Assembly (NCBI GenBank): GCA_949294425.1
Contig: CASFHJ010000060.1
Span: 1-11,928 of the forward strand
DNA: 11,928 bases
Source of the DNA: an uncultured Campylobacter sp.
GTDB taxonomy: Bacteria > Campylobacterota > Campylobacteria > Campylobacterales > Campylobacteraceae
Reading direction: 5' to 3'
Below the pieces are notes generated by a model. It did no database searches, was not told the origin of the DNA, and was given only the letters and a program-made list of their open reading frames with translations. The first letter of the stretch is position 1. Every line of letters begins with the position of its first letter. A program made the position numbers and the translations under genes. Shown piece after piece: positions 1-6,308 of the stretch.

Positions 1-813
1 AATTTAGAAAAAAAAGTAAATAATGAAATCAACACGAATGACAAGGTGCAAGAAAATAATTTAAAACAAGAGCCTGTGAAAAATCTTATCTTTGCAAATG
101 AAAAAATGCAAATGAAGGATCTTGAAAATTTAAATCAAGATATAAATAAGCTCATAAAAAGAGTTAATGAAAGCTTAAAAGAGCTTGAGCCAAACTCCTT
201 GGAAGCTAAGATAAACATAAAAGATATAAAAAATATAGATCATAAGATAAAAGAAGCCTTAAGTGATATAGCGAAGATAAGTATAAAAAATAGTGATGAT
301 ATAGCTAATGAGTTAAGAAGCGATATAAAATCAACCCTTTTGCAAATATCTACCTTGGCTAAGGCAAATGATAATGAGGCTGTCTTAAACCAAGCAAATA
401 GGCTTTTAGCACAAATAGAAATAAATCAGCTAATATCCTTAGCAAATTCCTCCATAAACACTTATATGCCCTTTTTTTGGGAGGATTTAAATGAGTCTAA
501 GATCATCTTTAAGAGAGGGAAAAAAGATAAGTATTTTGCGCAAATAAAATTAAAATTTGCCGAGCTTGGAGAGCTTGATGTCTTAATGTCTTTAAATAAT
601 GAAAAATACATAGATATAAATATCATGGCTGAAAATAAAGATTTTAGAAAAAGGATATATGAAAATGCTCATGAATTAAAAAGAGCCTTAAGCAAGGTAG
701 GTCTTTTGAGTTCAAATTTCTTTGTGGGAGATATAATACGCTCTAGATTTGATGCAGAGCTTTTTAAAAATAGGGCTTATGACTTTGAAATGGGTATAGA
801 TAAAAAGGCTTGA
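1..813 (+). CDS. FliK-like flagellar hook-length control family protein, 5' end outside window
   Basis: The reading frame is open from base 1 with no stop, so the gene begins upstream. The GTG at 46 is only the first start-like codon inside the window. The last 270 codons are visible. The first part (to about base 460) is rich in Lys, Glu, Asn and Leu, looks helical, and has no recognisable motif. The C-terminal part (about 469-742) resembles the FliK C-terminal (Flg_hook) domain: hydrophobic strands around LGELDVL, a second strand YIDINIMAE, then a helix ending in ALSKVGL. In FliK this domain contacts the FlhB cytoplasmic domain and switches the flagellar export apparatus from rod/hook to filament substrates. 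The next gene encodes a FlhB C-domain-like protein one base downstream, which supports the assignment. C. jejuni has, as I recall, a similar pair distinct from its true fliK, so this is probably a paralogue rather than fliK itself. Family call fairly sure; role inferred. Confidence 0.72.
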   Translation, partial: NLEKKVNNEINTNDKVQENNLKQEPVKNLIFANEKMQMKDLENLNQDINKLIKRVNESLKELEPNSLEAKINIKDIKNIDHKIKEALSDIAKISIKNSDDIANELRSDIKSTLLQISTLAKANDNEAVLNQANRLLAQIEINQLISLANSSINTYMPFFWEDLNESKIIFKRGKKDKYFAQIKLKFAELGELDVLMSLNNEKYIDINIMAENKDFRKRIYENAHELKRALSKVGLLSSNFFVGDIIRSRFDAELFKNRAYDFEMGIDKKA

Positions 814-814
814 T

Positions 815-1078
815 ATGGCGGATAAAAGAAAAAAAGCCGTAGCTCTAGGATATAAGAAAGAAAAAAATGCTGCGCCAAAAATTCTAGCCTCAGCTAAGGG
901 AGAGGGTGCTGCTAAGATGATAAGCCTGGCAAAGGAGCATGGAGTTCCTATAAAAGAGGACGAGGACTTGGTAGAGCTTTTGTCAAAGCTTGATTTAGGA
1001 GATGAAATTCCCTCTAGCATGTATAAGGCTGTGGCAGAGGTTTTTGCCTTTATATACCAGATGGCAAATAAAAAATAA
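815..1078 (+). CDS. Free-standing FlhB C-terminal-domain-like protein (FlhX/YlqH type)
   Basis: This 87-residue protein matches the FlhB/EscU cytoplasmic C-terminal domain. It has KKAVALGY near residue 6, APKILASAKGEGA (about 20-32), a helix, HGVPIKED (about 43-50), then LGDEIPSSMYKAVAEVFAF and a final helix. True FlhB has four membrane helices before this domain and an autocleavage site NPTH just before the AVAL strand. Here there is no membrane part, and residues 1-7 (MADKRKK) replace the NPTH stretch, so the protein corresponds to the fragment released by cleavage. Helicobacter pylori HP1575 (FlhX) is a known example that can stand in for the FlhB C domain. The ATG lies one base after the upstream stop, with an AAGG at a suitable distance, so the two genes are probably co-translated. 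The likely partner is the upstream FliK-like protein or the export gate. Domain call is strong; function in this organism is inferred. Confidence 0.85.
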   Translation: MADKRKKAVALGYKKEKNAAPKILASAKGEGAAKMISLAKEHGVPIKEDEDLVELLSKLDLGDEIPSSMYKAVAEVFAFIYQMANKK

Positions 1079-1108
1079 CTTTTTAAGAGTTTAAAAAATT
1101 TAAAAAGT
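1066..1108 (-). terminator. Possible AT-rich terminator at the convergent gene junction
   Basis: A perfect 9-base inverted repeat, ACTTTTTAA (1078-1086) with TTAAAAAGT (1100-1108), encloses a 13-base loop and overlaps the tilS stop codon. Read on the - strand, the stem is followed by a T-rich run (TATTTTTTATTT), as expected for an intrinsic terminator of the rimO-tilS unit. The stem has only one G-C pair, so it would be weak. It would place the end of the tilS transcript inside the flhB-like gene. On the + strand no T run follows the stem. Confidence 0.3.
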
Positions 1109-2054
1109 CTTGTGGGTTTATTTTGTTTTTAAAAAGATAGGCTCTTAGAAGTGGCGGGATCTTAGCCTTTCTAAAATTTTCCTTATCCTTTTTTGGTATT
1201 TTTGATACTTTTTCATATAAAAAAAGCAAAGCCCTATTTTGAGTGTAGCACAGCCCAAGCCTATGACTTAACACACAATCACCCTTTAAGGCTTCTTTCC
1301 TTTGCTTTGCACTAAGGACAAAGCCTAGTTTTTTGGCATTTTTAGCTATCACACTTTCATCTATCTTGCAAAGTAAAATCCCATTAAATTCTTTATTTTG
1401 GCTTTCATATAAGTTTTTTATATCCTTTTTCATATAAGAAAAGCTTTTTTTAAGCCCCTCTTTAAATTCGCTTACAAAGGGCTGTGCGAATCTTTTTCTT
1501 ATGTAGTTTCTAAAAAAGGACTCATCATCGTTGCTCTCATCTTTAAAAAAAAATATATCCTCTTTTTTTAAAAAACTTAAAATTTCATTCTTAGCCGTGT
1601 TTAATAAGGGTCTTATTATAAGGTAATTTTCCCTCTTATCCATCTCATCAAAGCCGTTTAATTCTAAAAGCCCAGCTCCCTTGCTAAGTTGCATTAAAAA
1701 CCACTCAAATTTATCGTTTAGGTTGTGTGCTAGGATTAAATTTGTATATGAAAATTCATAGCAAAGCTCATCAAAAAACTTATATCTAAAATCTCTTGCA
1801 TTTTTTTCAAAATTTGACTTAAAGCTTGGAGCCTTTCTTATAAAAATTCTTTTCTTAAATTTTTTAGCCAGTTTTAGAGCCTCATTTTGTTCTATCTCGC
1901 TATTTTTTCTACTTGCATAATTAACAAGTGCTAAATCAAAGTCTATCTTAGCTCTTTGTAAGAGGTAAAATAAAGCCGTGCTATCGCTTCCATAAGAAAA
2001 GGCTAATAAATTTCTAGCCTCTCTTAGTTTTTCTAAGCAAGGCTCATTTAACAT
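1083..2054 (-). CDS. tilS: tRNA(Ile)-lysidine synthase
   Basis: TilS uses ATP and lysine to convert C34 of the CAU-anticodon isoleucine tRNA to lysidine, so that it reads AUA instead of AUG. The N-terminal PP-loop reads SYGSDS (residues 20-25; canonical SGGxDS). The second N-type ATPase motif reads AHNLNDKFE (109-117; canonical AHHxDDQxE), followed by KGAG (125-128). The later family block has IIRPLL, then DESN (172-175) and RNYIR (182-186), which are characteristic of TilS. At 323 residues it is a short form without the longer C-terminal domains of the E. coli enzyme (about 430). It starts inside the 3' end of rimO (11-base overlap) with only a weak ribosome site, suggesting translational coupling. 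It carries a T9 run encoding Phe168-170. AUA codons are frequent in this AT-rich DNA, so the enzyme should be essential. The family call is secure despite the divergent PP-loop. Confidence 0.92.
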   Translation of the reverse strand: MLNEPCLEKLREARNLLAFSYGSDSTALFYLLQRAKIDFDLALVNYASRKNSEIEQNEALKLAKKFKKRIFIRKAPSFKSNFEKNARDFRYKFFDELCYEFSYTNLILAHNLNDKFEWFLMQLSKGAGLLELNGFDEMDKRENYLIIRPLLNTAKNEILSFLKKEDIFFFKDESNDDESFFRNYIRKRFAQPFVSEFKEGLKKSFSYMKKDIKNLYESQNKEFNGILLCKIDESVIAKNAKKLGFVLSAKQRKEALKGDCVLSHRLGLCYTQNRALLFLYEKVSKIPKKDKENFRKAKIPPLLRAYLFKNKINPQDFLNFLNS

Positions 2055-3357
2055 GTCTTAAGGCTTTTGCTATGAGTTTTTTATCTACAGCTTGCATAAC
2101 TTCACACTCATAAAGTTCGCCTGTTTTTAACTCTTTACAAAGGCTTTCATTTATTAGAATTTCTCCATCTATATCTCTGTCCCATCTTATGTCCTTTGCT
2201 CCGTAAAAAAACTCACCCTCGCTAGAAATTCCATTAACATAAGCTAAAATCTTTTTACCAAGCTCTTTTTCAAAGCTTTTTTCTATACTTTCATCAATTA
2301 TTTTCTCTACTATCTTAAGTCTTTGATTTATGGTTTTAAAAGGGATTTGTGGCATAGAAAAAGCAGCTGTGTTTTCCTCTTTTGAGTAAGCAAAAATACT
2401 TATCCTATCAAAGTTAAATTCTTTAATAAAATCACAAAGCTCTAAAAAATCCTCCTCATTTTCACCCGGGTGTCCTATTATAAAAGCTGTTCTTAAAAAA
2501 CTATCTTTTGCCTCTCTCATAAGCCTTAAAAGCTCCAGTAATTTAGCCTTAGTAGTGCCTCTTTTCATTATTTTTAACATCTTATCGCTTATATGTTGTA
2601 AGGGCATATCAAAATAATTTACAAAAACCTTACTAGCTATGATTTTTTCTATGAGTTCTTTACTTAGGCTTGTTGGGTAAAGATATAAAATTCTAGCACT
2701 TCTTAGACCTTTGATTTTTTCTATCTCATCTATAAGCCTTATAAGCCCGTCTTTTTCTCCCTTATCAAAAAGATATGAGGAGCTATCTTGTGCTACGAAA
2801 GAAAAGTCTTTGTAGCCTCTGTCAACAAGCTCTTTTACTTCCTTTATTATACTTTGAAGCTCTCTTGATACAAGTCTTCCCTTAAAGCTTGGTATGGCAC
2901 AAAAGGCGCAGTTTTGATTGCAGCCCTCAGAAATTTTTATAAAGGCGTGAAAACTTGAACCTGTGATTACTCTTTGTGAATTCTCACCTTGCAGATAGGT
3001 TGACTTTGAAAATAAAGAATTTTTCTTAAGTATAAGCTCATCTATTCTCTCAAAGTCTCCAACCCCAGTAAATACATCTACTTCCGGCAGCTCTTTCATA
3101 AGCTCATCTTTATATCTTTGCGTAAGACAGCCACTTACCACAAGTAAGGAATCTTTTTTTCTAAGAGAGTGAAGCTCTAATATAGCGTTTATGCTTTCTT
3201 CTTTTGCACTATTTATAAAGCCACAGGTATTTACTATTAAAACATCAGCTTTGTGAGGCTCATCACAAAGTTTATAGTCTTTCAAGCGACCTAGCATTAT
3301 CTCACTATCTACTAAATTTTTGTTACAGCCTAGTGATCTTAAATAAAGTTTTGACAT
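2044..3357 (-). CDS. rimO: Ribosomal protein S12 methylthiotransferase RimO
   Basis: RimO is a radical-SAM methylthiotransferase that adds a methylthio group to a conserved aspartate of ribosomal protein S12. The N-terminal UPF0004 domain is complete, with the three cysteines for the auxiliary 4Fe-4S cluster at Cys11 (SLGCNKN), Cys45 (NTCGF) and Cys77 (SGCLTQRY). The radical-SAM cluster motif is [11 protein letters not shown] with Cys146, Cys150 and Cys153, followed by [11 protein letters not shown]. The C-terminal part (about 370-437) fits a TRAM domain, with [13 protein letters not shown] near its start. The length of 437 matches the family. The [12 protein letters not shown] start and the IPSFKGR context favour RimO over the related tRNA enzyme MiaB. 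A strong -10 box lies about 30 bases upstream. The gene overlaps tilS and probably forms a two-gene unit with it; both enzymes modify the translation machinery. Confidence 0.95.
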   Translation of the reverse strand: MSKLYLRSLGCNKNLVDSEIMLGRLKDYKLCDEPHKADVLIVNTCGFINSAKEESINAILELHSLRKKDSLLVVSGCLTQRYKDELMKELPEVDVFTGVGDFERIDELILKKNSLFSKSTYLQGENSQRVITGSSFHAFIKISEGCNQNCAFCAIPSFKGRLVSRELQSIIKEVKELVDRGYKDFSFVAQDSSSYLFDKGEKDGLIRLIDEIEKIKGLRSARILYLYPTSLSKELIEKIIASKVFVNYFDMPLQHISDKMLKIMKRGTTKAKLLELLRLMREAKDSFLRTAFIIGHPGENEEDFLELCDFIKEFNFDRISIFAYSKEENTAAFSMPQIPFKTINQRLKIVEKIIDESIEKSFEKELGKKILAYVNGISSEGEFFYGAKDIRWDRDIDGEILINESLCKELKTGELYECEVMQAVDKKLIAKALRHVK

Positions 3358-3388
3358 CTTATCTCTTTTTATTTTAATTAAAGACTTG

Positions 3389-3397
3389 ATTATAGCA
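3389..3397 (-). promoter_or_regulatory. Extended -10 promoter for rimO-tilS
   Basis: The - strand reads TGCTATAAT here: a perfect TATAAT with the TGn extension typical of Campylobacter housekeeping promoters, which usually lack a clear -35 box and have T-rich DNA upstream. Upstream runs of T (GTTTATGTTTTATC) fit this. Transcription would start near 3382, giving a leader of about 25 bases before the rimO ATG. It lies in the 56-base gap after the exported-protein gene, so rimO-tilS can be expressed independently of the gltA-cysQ group. Confidence 0.72.
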
Positions 3398-3413
3398 GAT
3401 AAAACATAAACTT

Positions 3414-4121
3414 TTACAAGCTTTTAGTCTCATCTTTTAAGAAAAGATTTAGGCTTCTTGCTATTTCCTCTGCTACAGCCTCTTGTTTGCTTGGTTTAAA
3501 ACTAAGTTCTAGTTTTAAGATTTTATCTTTTAGCAGTATTTTTTTCTTTGTATCTAAAATTTTAAATCTAAATTTTAAGTTAAGCTTTTCTTGCTTAAAA
3601 AAAAGAATTTTTTCCTCTCTGATAAAAAGTTCATCAAAGGCTAAAAATATGAGGTATTCAGGTATCTTTGTAAAACTTCTTTCTAAACTTGGCTCATATC
3701 TAAGCAAGGAAGAAATGTCAAAAAGCTTGTATTCTTTTTGCTTTTCTATGTTTTTTAAATTTTTTTCATGCTGGTAAAGATAGTTATTTTGCTGACTTAA
3801 AAGCTCTAATCTTGCTTCATTATTTATATTTGTTATCAGTGCTTCAAGGCTTTGATTTATAATCTCTTTTTTATTTTCTAAGCTTAAATCATAGGCTGCA
3901 AGTATTATAAAGTCTTTGTTTGTGTCTTCGTATTCTATGTATTTTTGTTGCCTTTGTCTTTCTAAGGAAGTATCAAAAAGAGCCTCATCATAGTTTATAT
4001 CCTTTAAATTTAGCTGCTTTAAATCTATCATCTCAAATTTTTGGCTTTCTTCAAGCTTTATTATGATGGGCTTTTTTGCGAAAAGAAAGCAAGATAGTAG
4101 CAAAAATATTAGAATTTTCAT
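3414..4121 (-). CDS. Exported protein of unknown function, likely periplasmic
   Basis: This is a 235-residue protein with a short N-terminal export signal: K2, a hydrophobic stretch [12 protein letters not shown], and a likely cleavage after Ala15. Cys11 within LLSC could alternatively be read as a lipobox, but its -2 position is a poor fit. No membrane segment follows. The mature part is rich in Lys, Glu and Leu, with a helical middle section containing many Gln and Asn (about residues 85-130), and a C-terminal part with alternating hydrophobic residues ([19 protein letters not shown]) that looks like beta strands. I recognise no catalytic motif. Its start codon overlaps the cysQ stop as ATGA, so it is translated with cysQ. 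I recall a periplasmic protein of unknown function directly after cysQ in C. jejuni (Cj1680c), and this is probably its orthologue. Function is not predicted. Confidence 0.8.
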   Translation of the reverse strand: MKILIFLLLSCFLFAKKPIIIKLEESQKFEMIDLKQLNLKDINYDEALFDTSLERQRQQKYIEYEDTNKDFIILAAYDLSLENKKEIINQSLEALITNINNEARLELLSQQNNYLYQHEKNLKNIEKQKEYKLFDISSLLRYEPSLERSFTKIPEYLIFLAFDELFIREEKILFFKQEKLNLKFRFKILDTKKKILLKDKILKLELSFKPSKQEAVAEEIARSLNLFLKDETKSL

Positions 4122-4882
4122 AGCTTTATATGCTTTAGGTATTCTTTTTTAGCTAAGGCTATGAAAGAGGGGCATAAAAAGCTTTCTTTGTTGTATTGTA
4201 TAAGCTCTTTATCAAGCCTACACATAAGACCCTTGTTTTGGTTTAGCAAAAAATCCCCAGCGGCTATATCCCAAGAATTTAAAGCTTCAAATCTAAGATA
4301 AAGCCCGGCTTCTCCCTCCAAAAGTAGGCTAAATTTCAAAGCAGAGCTTATCTTTATAGTGCTAAGAGAGTTTTTATCTAAGAAGTGCTTATTTTTTGGG
4401 TTTGGATTATGCACACTTACTAAGGCTTTATTTTTGTTTTTTTCAAATTTATCTTCATCTACTTGTAAAATTTTTTCATTCTTATATACGGGGCTATCTT
4501 TGTGTGCGTAATAGCTTTCCTTTGTGCTTGGTTTGTGTATTAGAGCTAGAACTGGTCTTTGTTCTTGTATTAAGGTGATTAAGATGCAATACTCATCACT
4601 TCCCCTTATAAAGCCCTTTGTTCCATCAAGTGGATCTACTAACCAAAATTTTTGCAAGTTTTTTCTTTCATCAAAGGATAGGGGGCTTTCCTCGCTACAA
4701 ATTTTTATATCGCTTTGTGCTAGGATTTCACTTATTATATCATTTGCGGCTAGATCAGCAGAGCTTAGTGGGCTACTATCTTTTTTTTGCCAAATTTTAA
4801 GATTTTCCCTTTCTTTTAATATAGCCTTTGAGGCTTGCGTTGAAGCCTTTAAAGCTAGATCTAACAAGGAGTCTAAATTCAT
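4118..4882 (-). CDS. cysQ: 3'(2'),5'-bisphosphate nucleotidase CysQ
   Basis: CysQ belongs to the inositol-monophosphatase superfamily and removes the 3' phosphate of PAP, the by-product of sulfate assimilation and other phosphoadenylyl reactions. Metal-binding motifs are intact: SEES (63-66) supplies the first acidic ligand, WLVDPLDGTKGF (80-91) supplies Asp83 and Asp86 and is in the form typical of CysQ, and SWDIAAGDF (203-211) supplies the third site. KKDSSPLSSADLAAND (33-48) matches the family N-terminal block. At 254 residues the length is normal (E. coli about 246). The ATG has AAGG six to seven bases upstream. It lies 45 bases after gltA with no obvious terminator between, and its stop overlaps the start of the exported-protein gene. 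An A8 run encodes Lys33-Lys34. Other IMPase family phosphatases are possible, but the TKGF form favours CysQ. Confidence 0.9.
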   Translation of the reverse strand: MNLDSLLDLALKASTQASKAILKERENLKIWQKKDSSPLSSADLAANDIISEILAQSDIKICSEESPLSFDERKNLQKFWLVDPLDGTKGFIRGSDEYCILITLIQEQRPVLALIHKPSTKESYYAHKDSPVYKNEKILQVDEDKFEKNKNKALVSVHNPNPKNKHFLDKNSLSTIKISSALKFSLLLEGEAGLYLRFEALNSWDIAAGDFLLNQNKGLMCRLDKELIQYNKESFLCPSFIALAKKEYLKHIKL

Positions 4883-4927
4883 ACTTTGCCTTGATGAAAA
4901 TTTTTCCTTGCATTTTAGTAATTTTTT

Positions 4928-6196
4928 TTAAACTTTTGGTTTATCGCCTACATAAAGCTGTCTTGGACGAACTATCTTAAGACTTGCTTGCTCTTTTAGC
5001 TCTATCCACTGCGCTATCCAGCCCGGAATTCTGCCTATTACAAATAAAACAGCAAACATTTCATTTGGTATGCCAAGAGCCTTTAGTATGAGTCCTCTAT
5101 GTATATCAACATTTGGATAAAGATTTCTTTGCACGAAATACTCATCATTTAAAGCAATCTCCTCTATCCTTGAGGCTACTTTGATTAAATTCGTGTCTAT
5201 GCCTATCTCATCTATTAGTTGATCTCTTAGCTTTTTAAGCACCTTTGCCCTAGGATCAAAATTCTTATAAACCCTGTGTCCAAAGCCCATAAGCCTAAAA
5301 GGATCATTTTTATCCTTAGCCCTTTTTATAAATTCATCTACTCTATCAACAGTTCCTATGGTTTCTAGCATTCTTATAACGCCCTCATTTGCTCCTCCCT
5401 GAGCATGTCCCCAAAGAGCTCCTATTCCAGCACTTATACAAGCATAAGGGTGAGCATGGGTTGAGCCTACTGCTCTAACCGTTGAGGTAGAGGCATTTTG
5501 CTCATGATCTATATGAAGCATAAAAACAGTATCTAAGGCTTTCACCTCTATAGGTTTTAGTTCCACGTGATCGTAAGGATAAGTCCTTAGCATATATAAG
5601 AAATTTTCCGTAAAACCTCTGTCTAAATTTGGGTAAGCTGCTGGAAAGCCATGCTTACATCTATAAGCAGTGGCTGCTATGGTAGGGATTTTAGCTATGA
5701 TTCTAGCTGCCATTTCCATATATTCTTCTTTTAAATTCATATTTAAATGATCAGGATAAAAGGTAGATAAAGACGAAACTGCTGCTTGTAAGACAGCCAT
5801 AGGGTGCGCATTATCAGGGAAAGCGTCAAAAAGCTTTTTCATACCCTCATGTATGAAAGATCTTTTTTTAAGCTCGTATCTAAATTCAGCAAGTCTTTGC
5901 TCATCTGGCAGGTTTTTATACAAAAGCAAATGCACCACATCTAAAAAGAGTTTATTTTCAGCAAGCCATTCTATAGGATAGCCTCTGTGCATTAAGACCC
6001 CATTTTCCCCATCTATAAAGGTTATATCTGATTTACATACCGCAGTAGAGGTTAGACCCTCATCGTAAGAAAACATACCTGTTTGCTTATAAAAACTTGA
6101 CATATCAACGACGCTTGGTCCAACCGATCCGTCGTATATTGGAAATTCATATGTTTGATTGTTTCTATTGTCTGTTATGCTTATGGAATTTGGCAT
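4928..6196 (-). CDS. gltA: Citrate synthase (type II), with Gln at the usual catalytic His position
   Basis: Citrate synthase condenses oxaloacetate with acetyl-CoA, the entry step of the TCA cycle. The 422-residue protein aligns over its length with the hexameric bacterial form. Conserved blocks include FIDGENGVLMHRGYPI (60-75), MLHIDHEQNASTSTVR (226-241), FRLMGFGHRVYKNFDPRA (300-317) with the catalytic His307, YPNVDIHRG (360-368) with the catalytic Asp364, and a C-terminal PRQLYVG. The block that reads WGPAHGGANE in E. coli reads WGHAQGGANE here (262-271). With no gap on either side, Gln266 falls where E. coli has the catalytic His264; the codon is CAG. The rest of the enzyme looks intact. 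The start ATG is fixed by an AGGAGG seven bases upstream, and the gene has its own leader. cysQ follows. The identity is certain; the consequence of the substitution is not known. Confidence 0.97.
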   Translation of the reverse strand: MPNSISITDNRNNQTYEFPIYDGSVGPSVVDMSSFYKQTGMFSYDEGLTSTAVCKSDITFIDGENGVLMHRGYPIEWLAENKLFLDVVHLLLYKNLPDEQRLAEFRYELKKRSFIHEGMKKLFDAFPDNAHPMAVLQAAVSSLSTFYPDHLNMNLKEEYMEMAARIIAKIPTIAATAYRCKHGFPAAYPNLDRGFTENFLYMLRTYPYDHVELKPIEVKALDTVFMLHIDHEQNASTSTVRAVGSTHAHPYACISAGIGALWGHAQGGANEGVIRMLETIGTVDRVDEFIKRAKDKNDPFRLMGFGHRVYKNFDPRAKVLKKLRDQLIDEIGIDTNLIKVASRIEEIALNDEYFVQRNLYPNVDIHRGLILKALGIPNEMFAVLFVIGRIPGWIAQWIELKEQASLKIVRPRQLYVGDKPKV

Positions 6197-6203
6197 CTTT
6201 GAT

Positions 6204-6209
6204 CCTCCT
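6204..6209 (-). promoter_or_regulatory. Strong Shine-Dalgarno site of gltA
   Basis: The - strand reads AGGAGG seven bases before the gltA ATG. It is the fullest match to the 16S rRNA tail in this window and fixes the gltA start. It suggests high translation, as expected for a central metabolic enzyme. Confidence 0.85.
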
Positions 6210-6246
6210 GTGTATTTTTACATATTGTAACGCATAAAAGCTTATC

Positions 6247-6265
6247 ATTATATATTTGGACCAAG
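6247..6265 (-). promoter_or_regulatory. Probable gltA promoter with a small palindrome upstream of the -10 box
   Basis: The - strand has a perfect TATAAT at 6247-6252 in an ATATATAAT context; transcription would start near 6240, with a leader of about 43 bases. A second, weaker candidate TACAAT lies at 6224-6229, nearer the gene. Just upstream of the TATAAT is TTGGTCCAA (6257-6265), a 4+4 palindrome around one base, at a position where a regulator could act. The 112-base gap to the antiporter gene otherwise holds AT-rich DNA, and I see no convincing terminator in it. Confidence 0.5.
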
Positions 6266-6308
6266 TTATATTTTTTTATTTTAAAAAATGTATAAAAAAG
6301 TAGCATTA

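Noticed and set aside
46..48. GTG as the start of the FliK-like gene
   Set aside because: The frame is open from base 1 and there is no Shine-Dalgarno sequence before the GTG; the gene most likely starts upstream of the window.
712..1020. 102-codon open frame on the - strand
   Set aside because: It lies opposite the well-supported flhB-like gene and shows Ser/Phe-rich composition expected of an antisense frame.
4781..4788. A8 run in cysQ as a phase-variation switch
   Set aside because: An 8-base A run is common in such AT-rich DNA and encodes ordinary lysines; no evidence of switching.
4524..4931. 135-codon open frame on the + strand
   Set aside because: It is antisense to cysQ and has no recognisable domain or ribosome site; cysQ is unambiguous.
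6197..6308. A possible small RNA or terminator in the 112-base gap between the antiporter and gltA
   Set aside because: I found AT-rich runs and a probable promoter but no stable hairpin with a T run and no tRNA-like fold.
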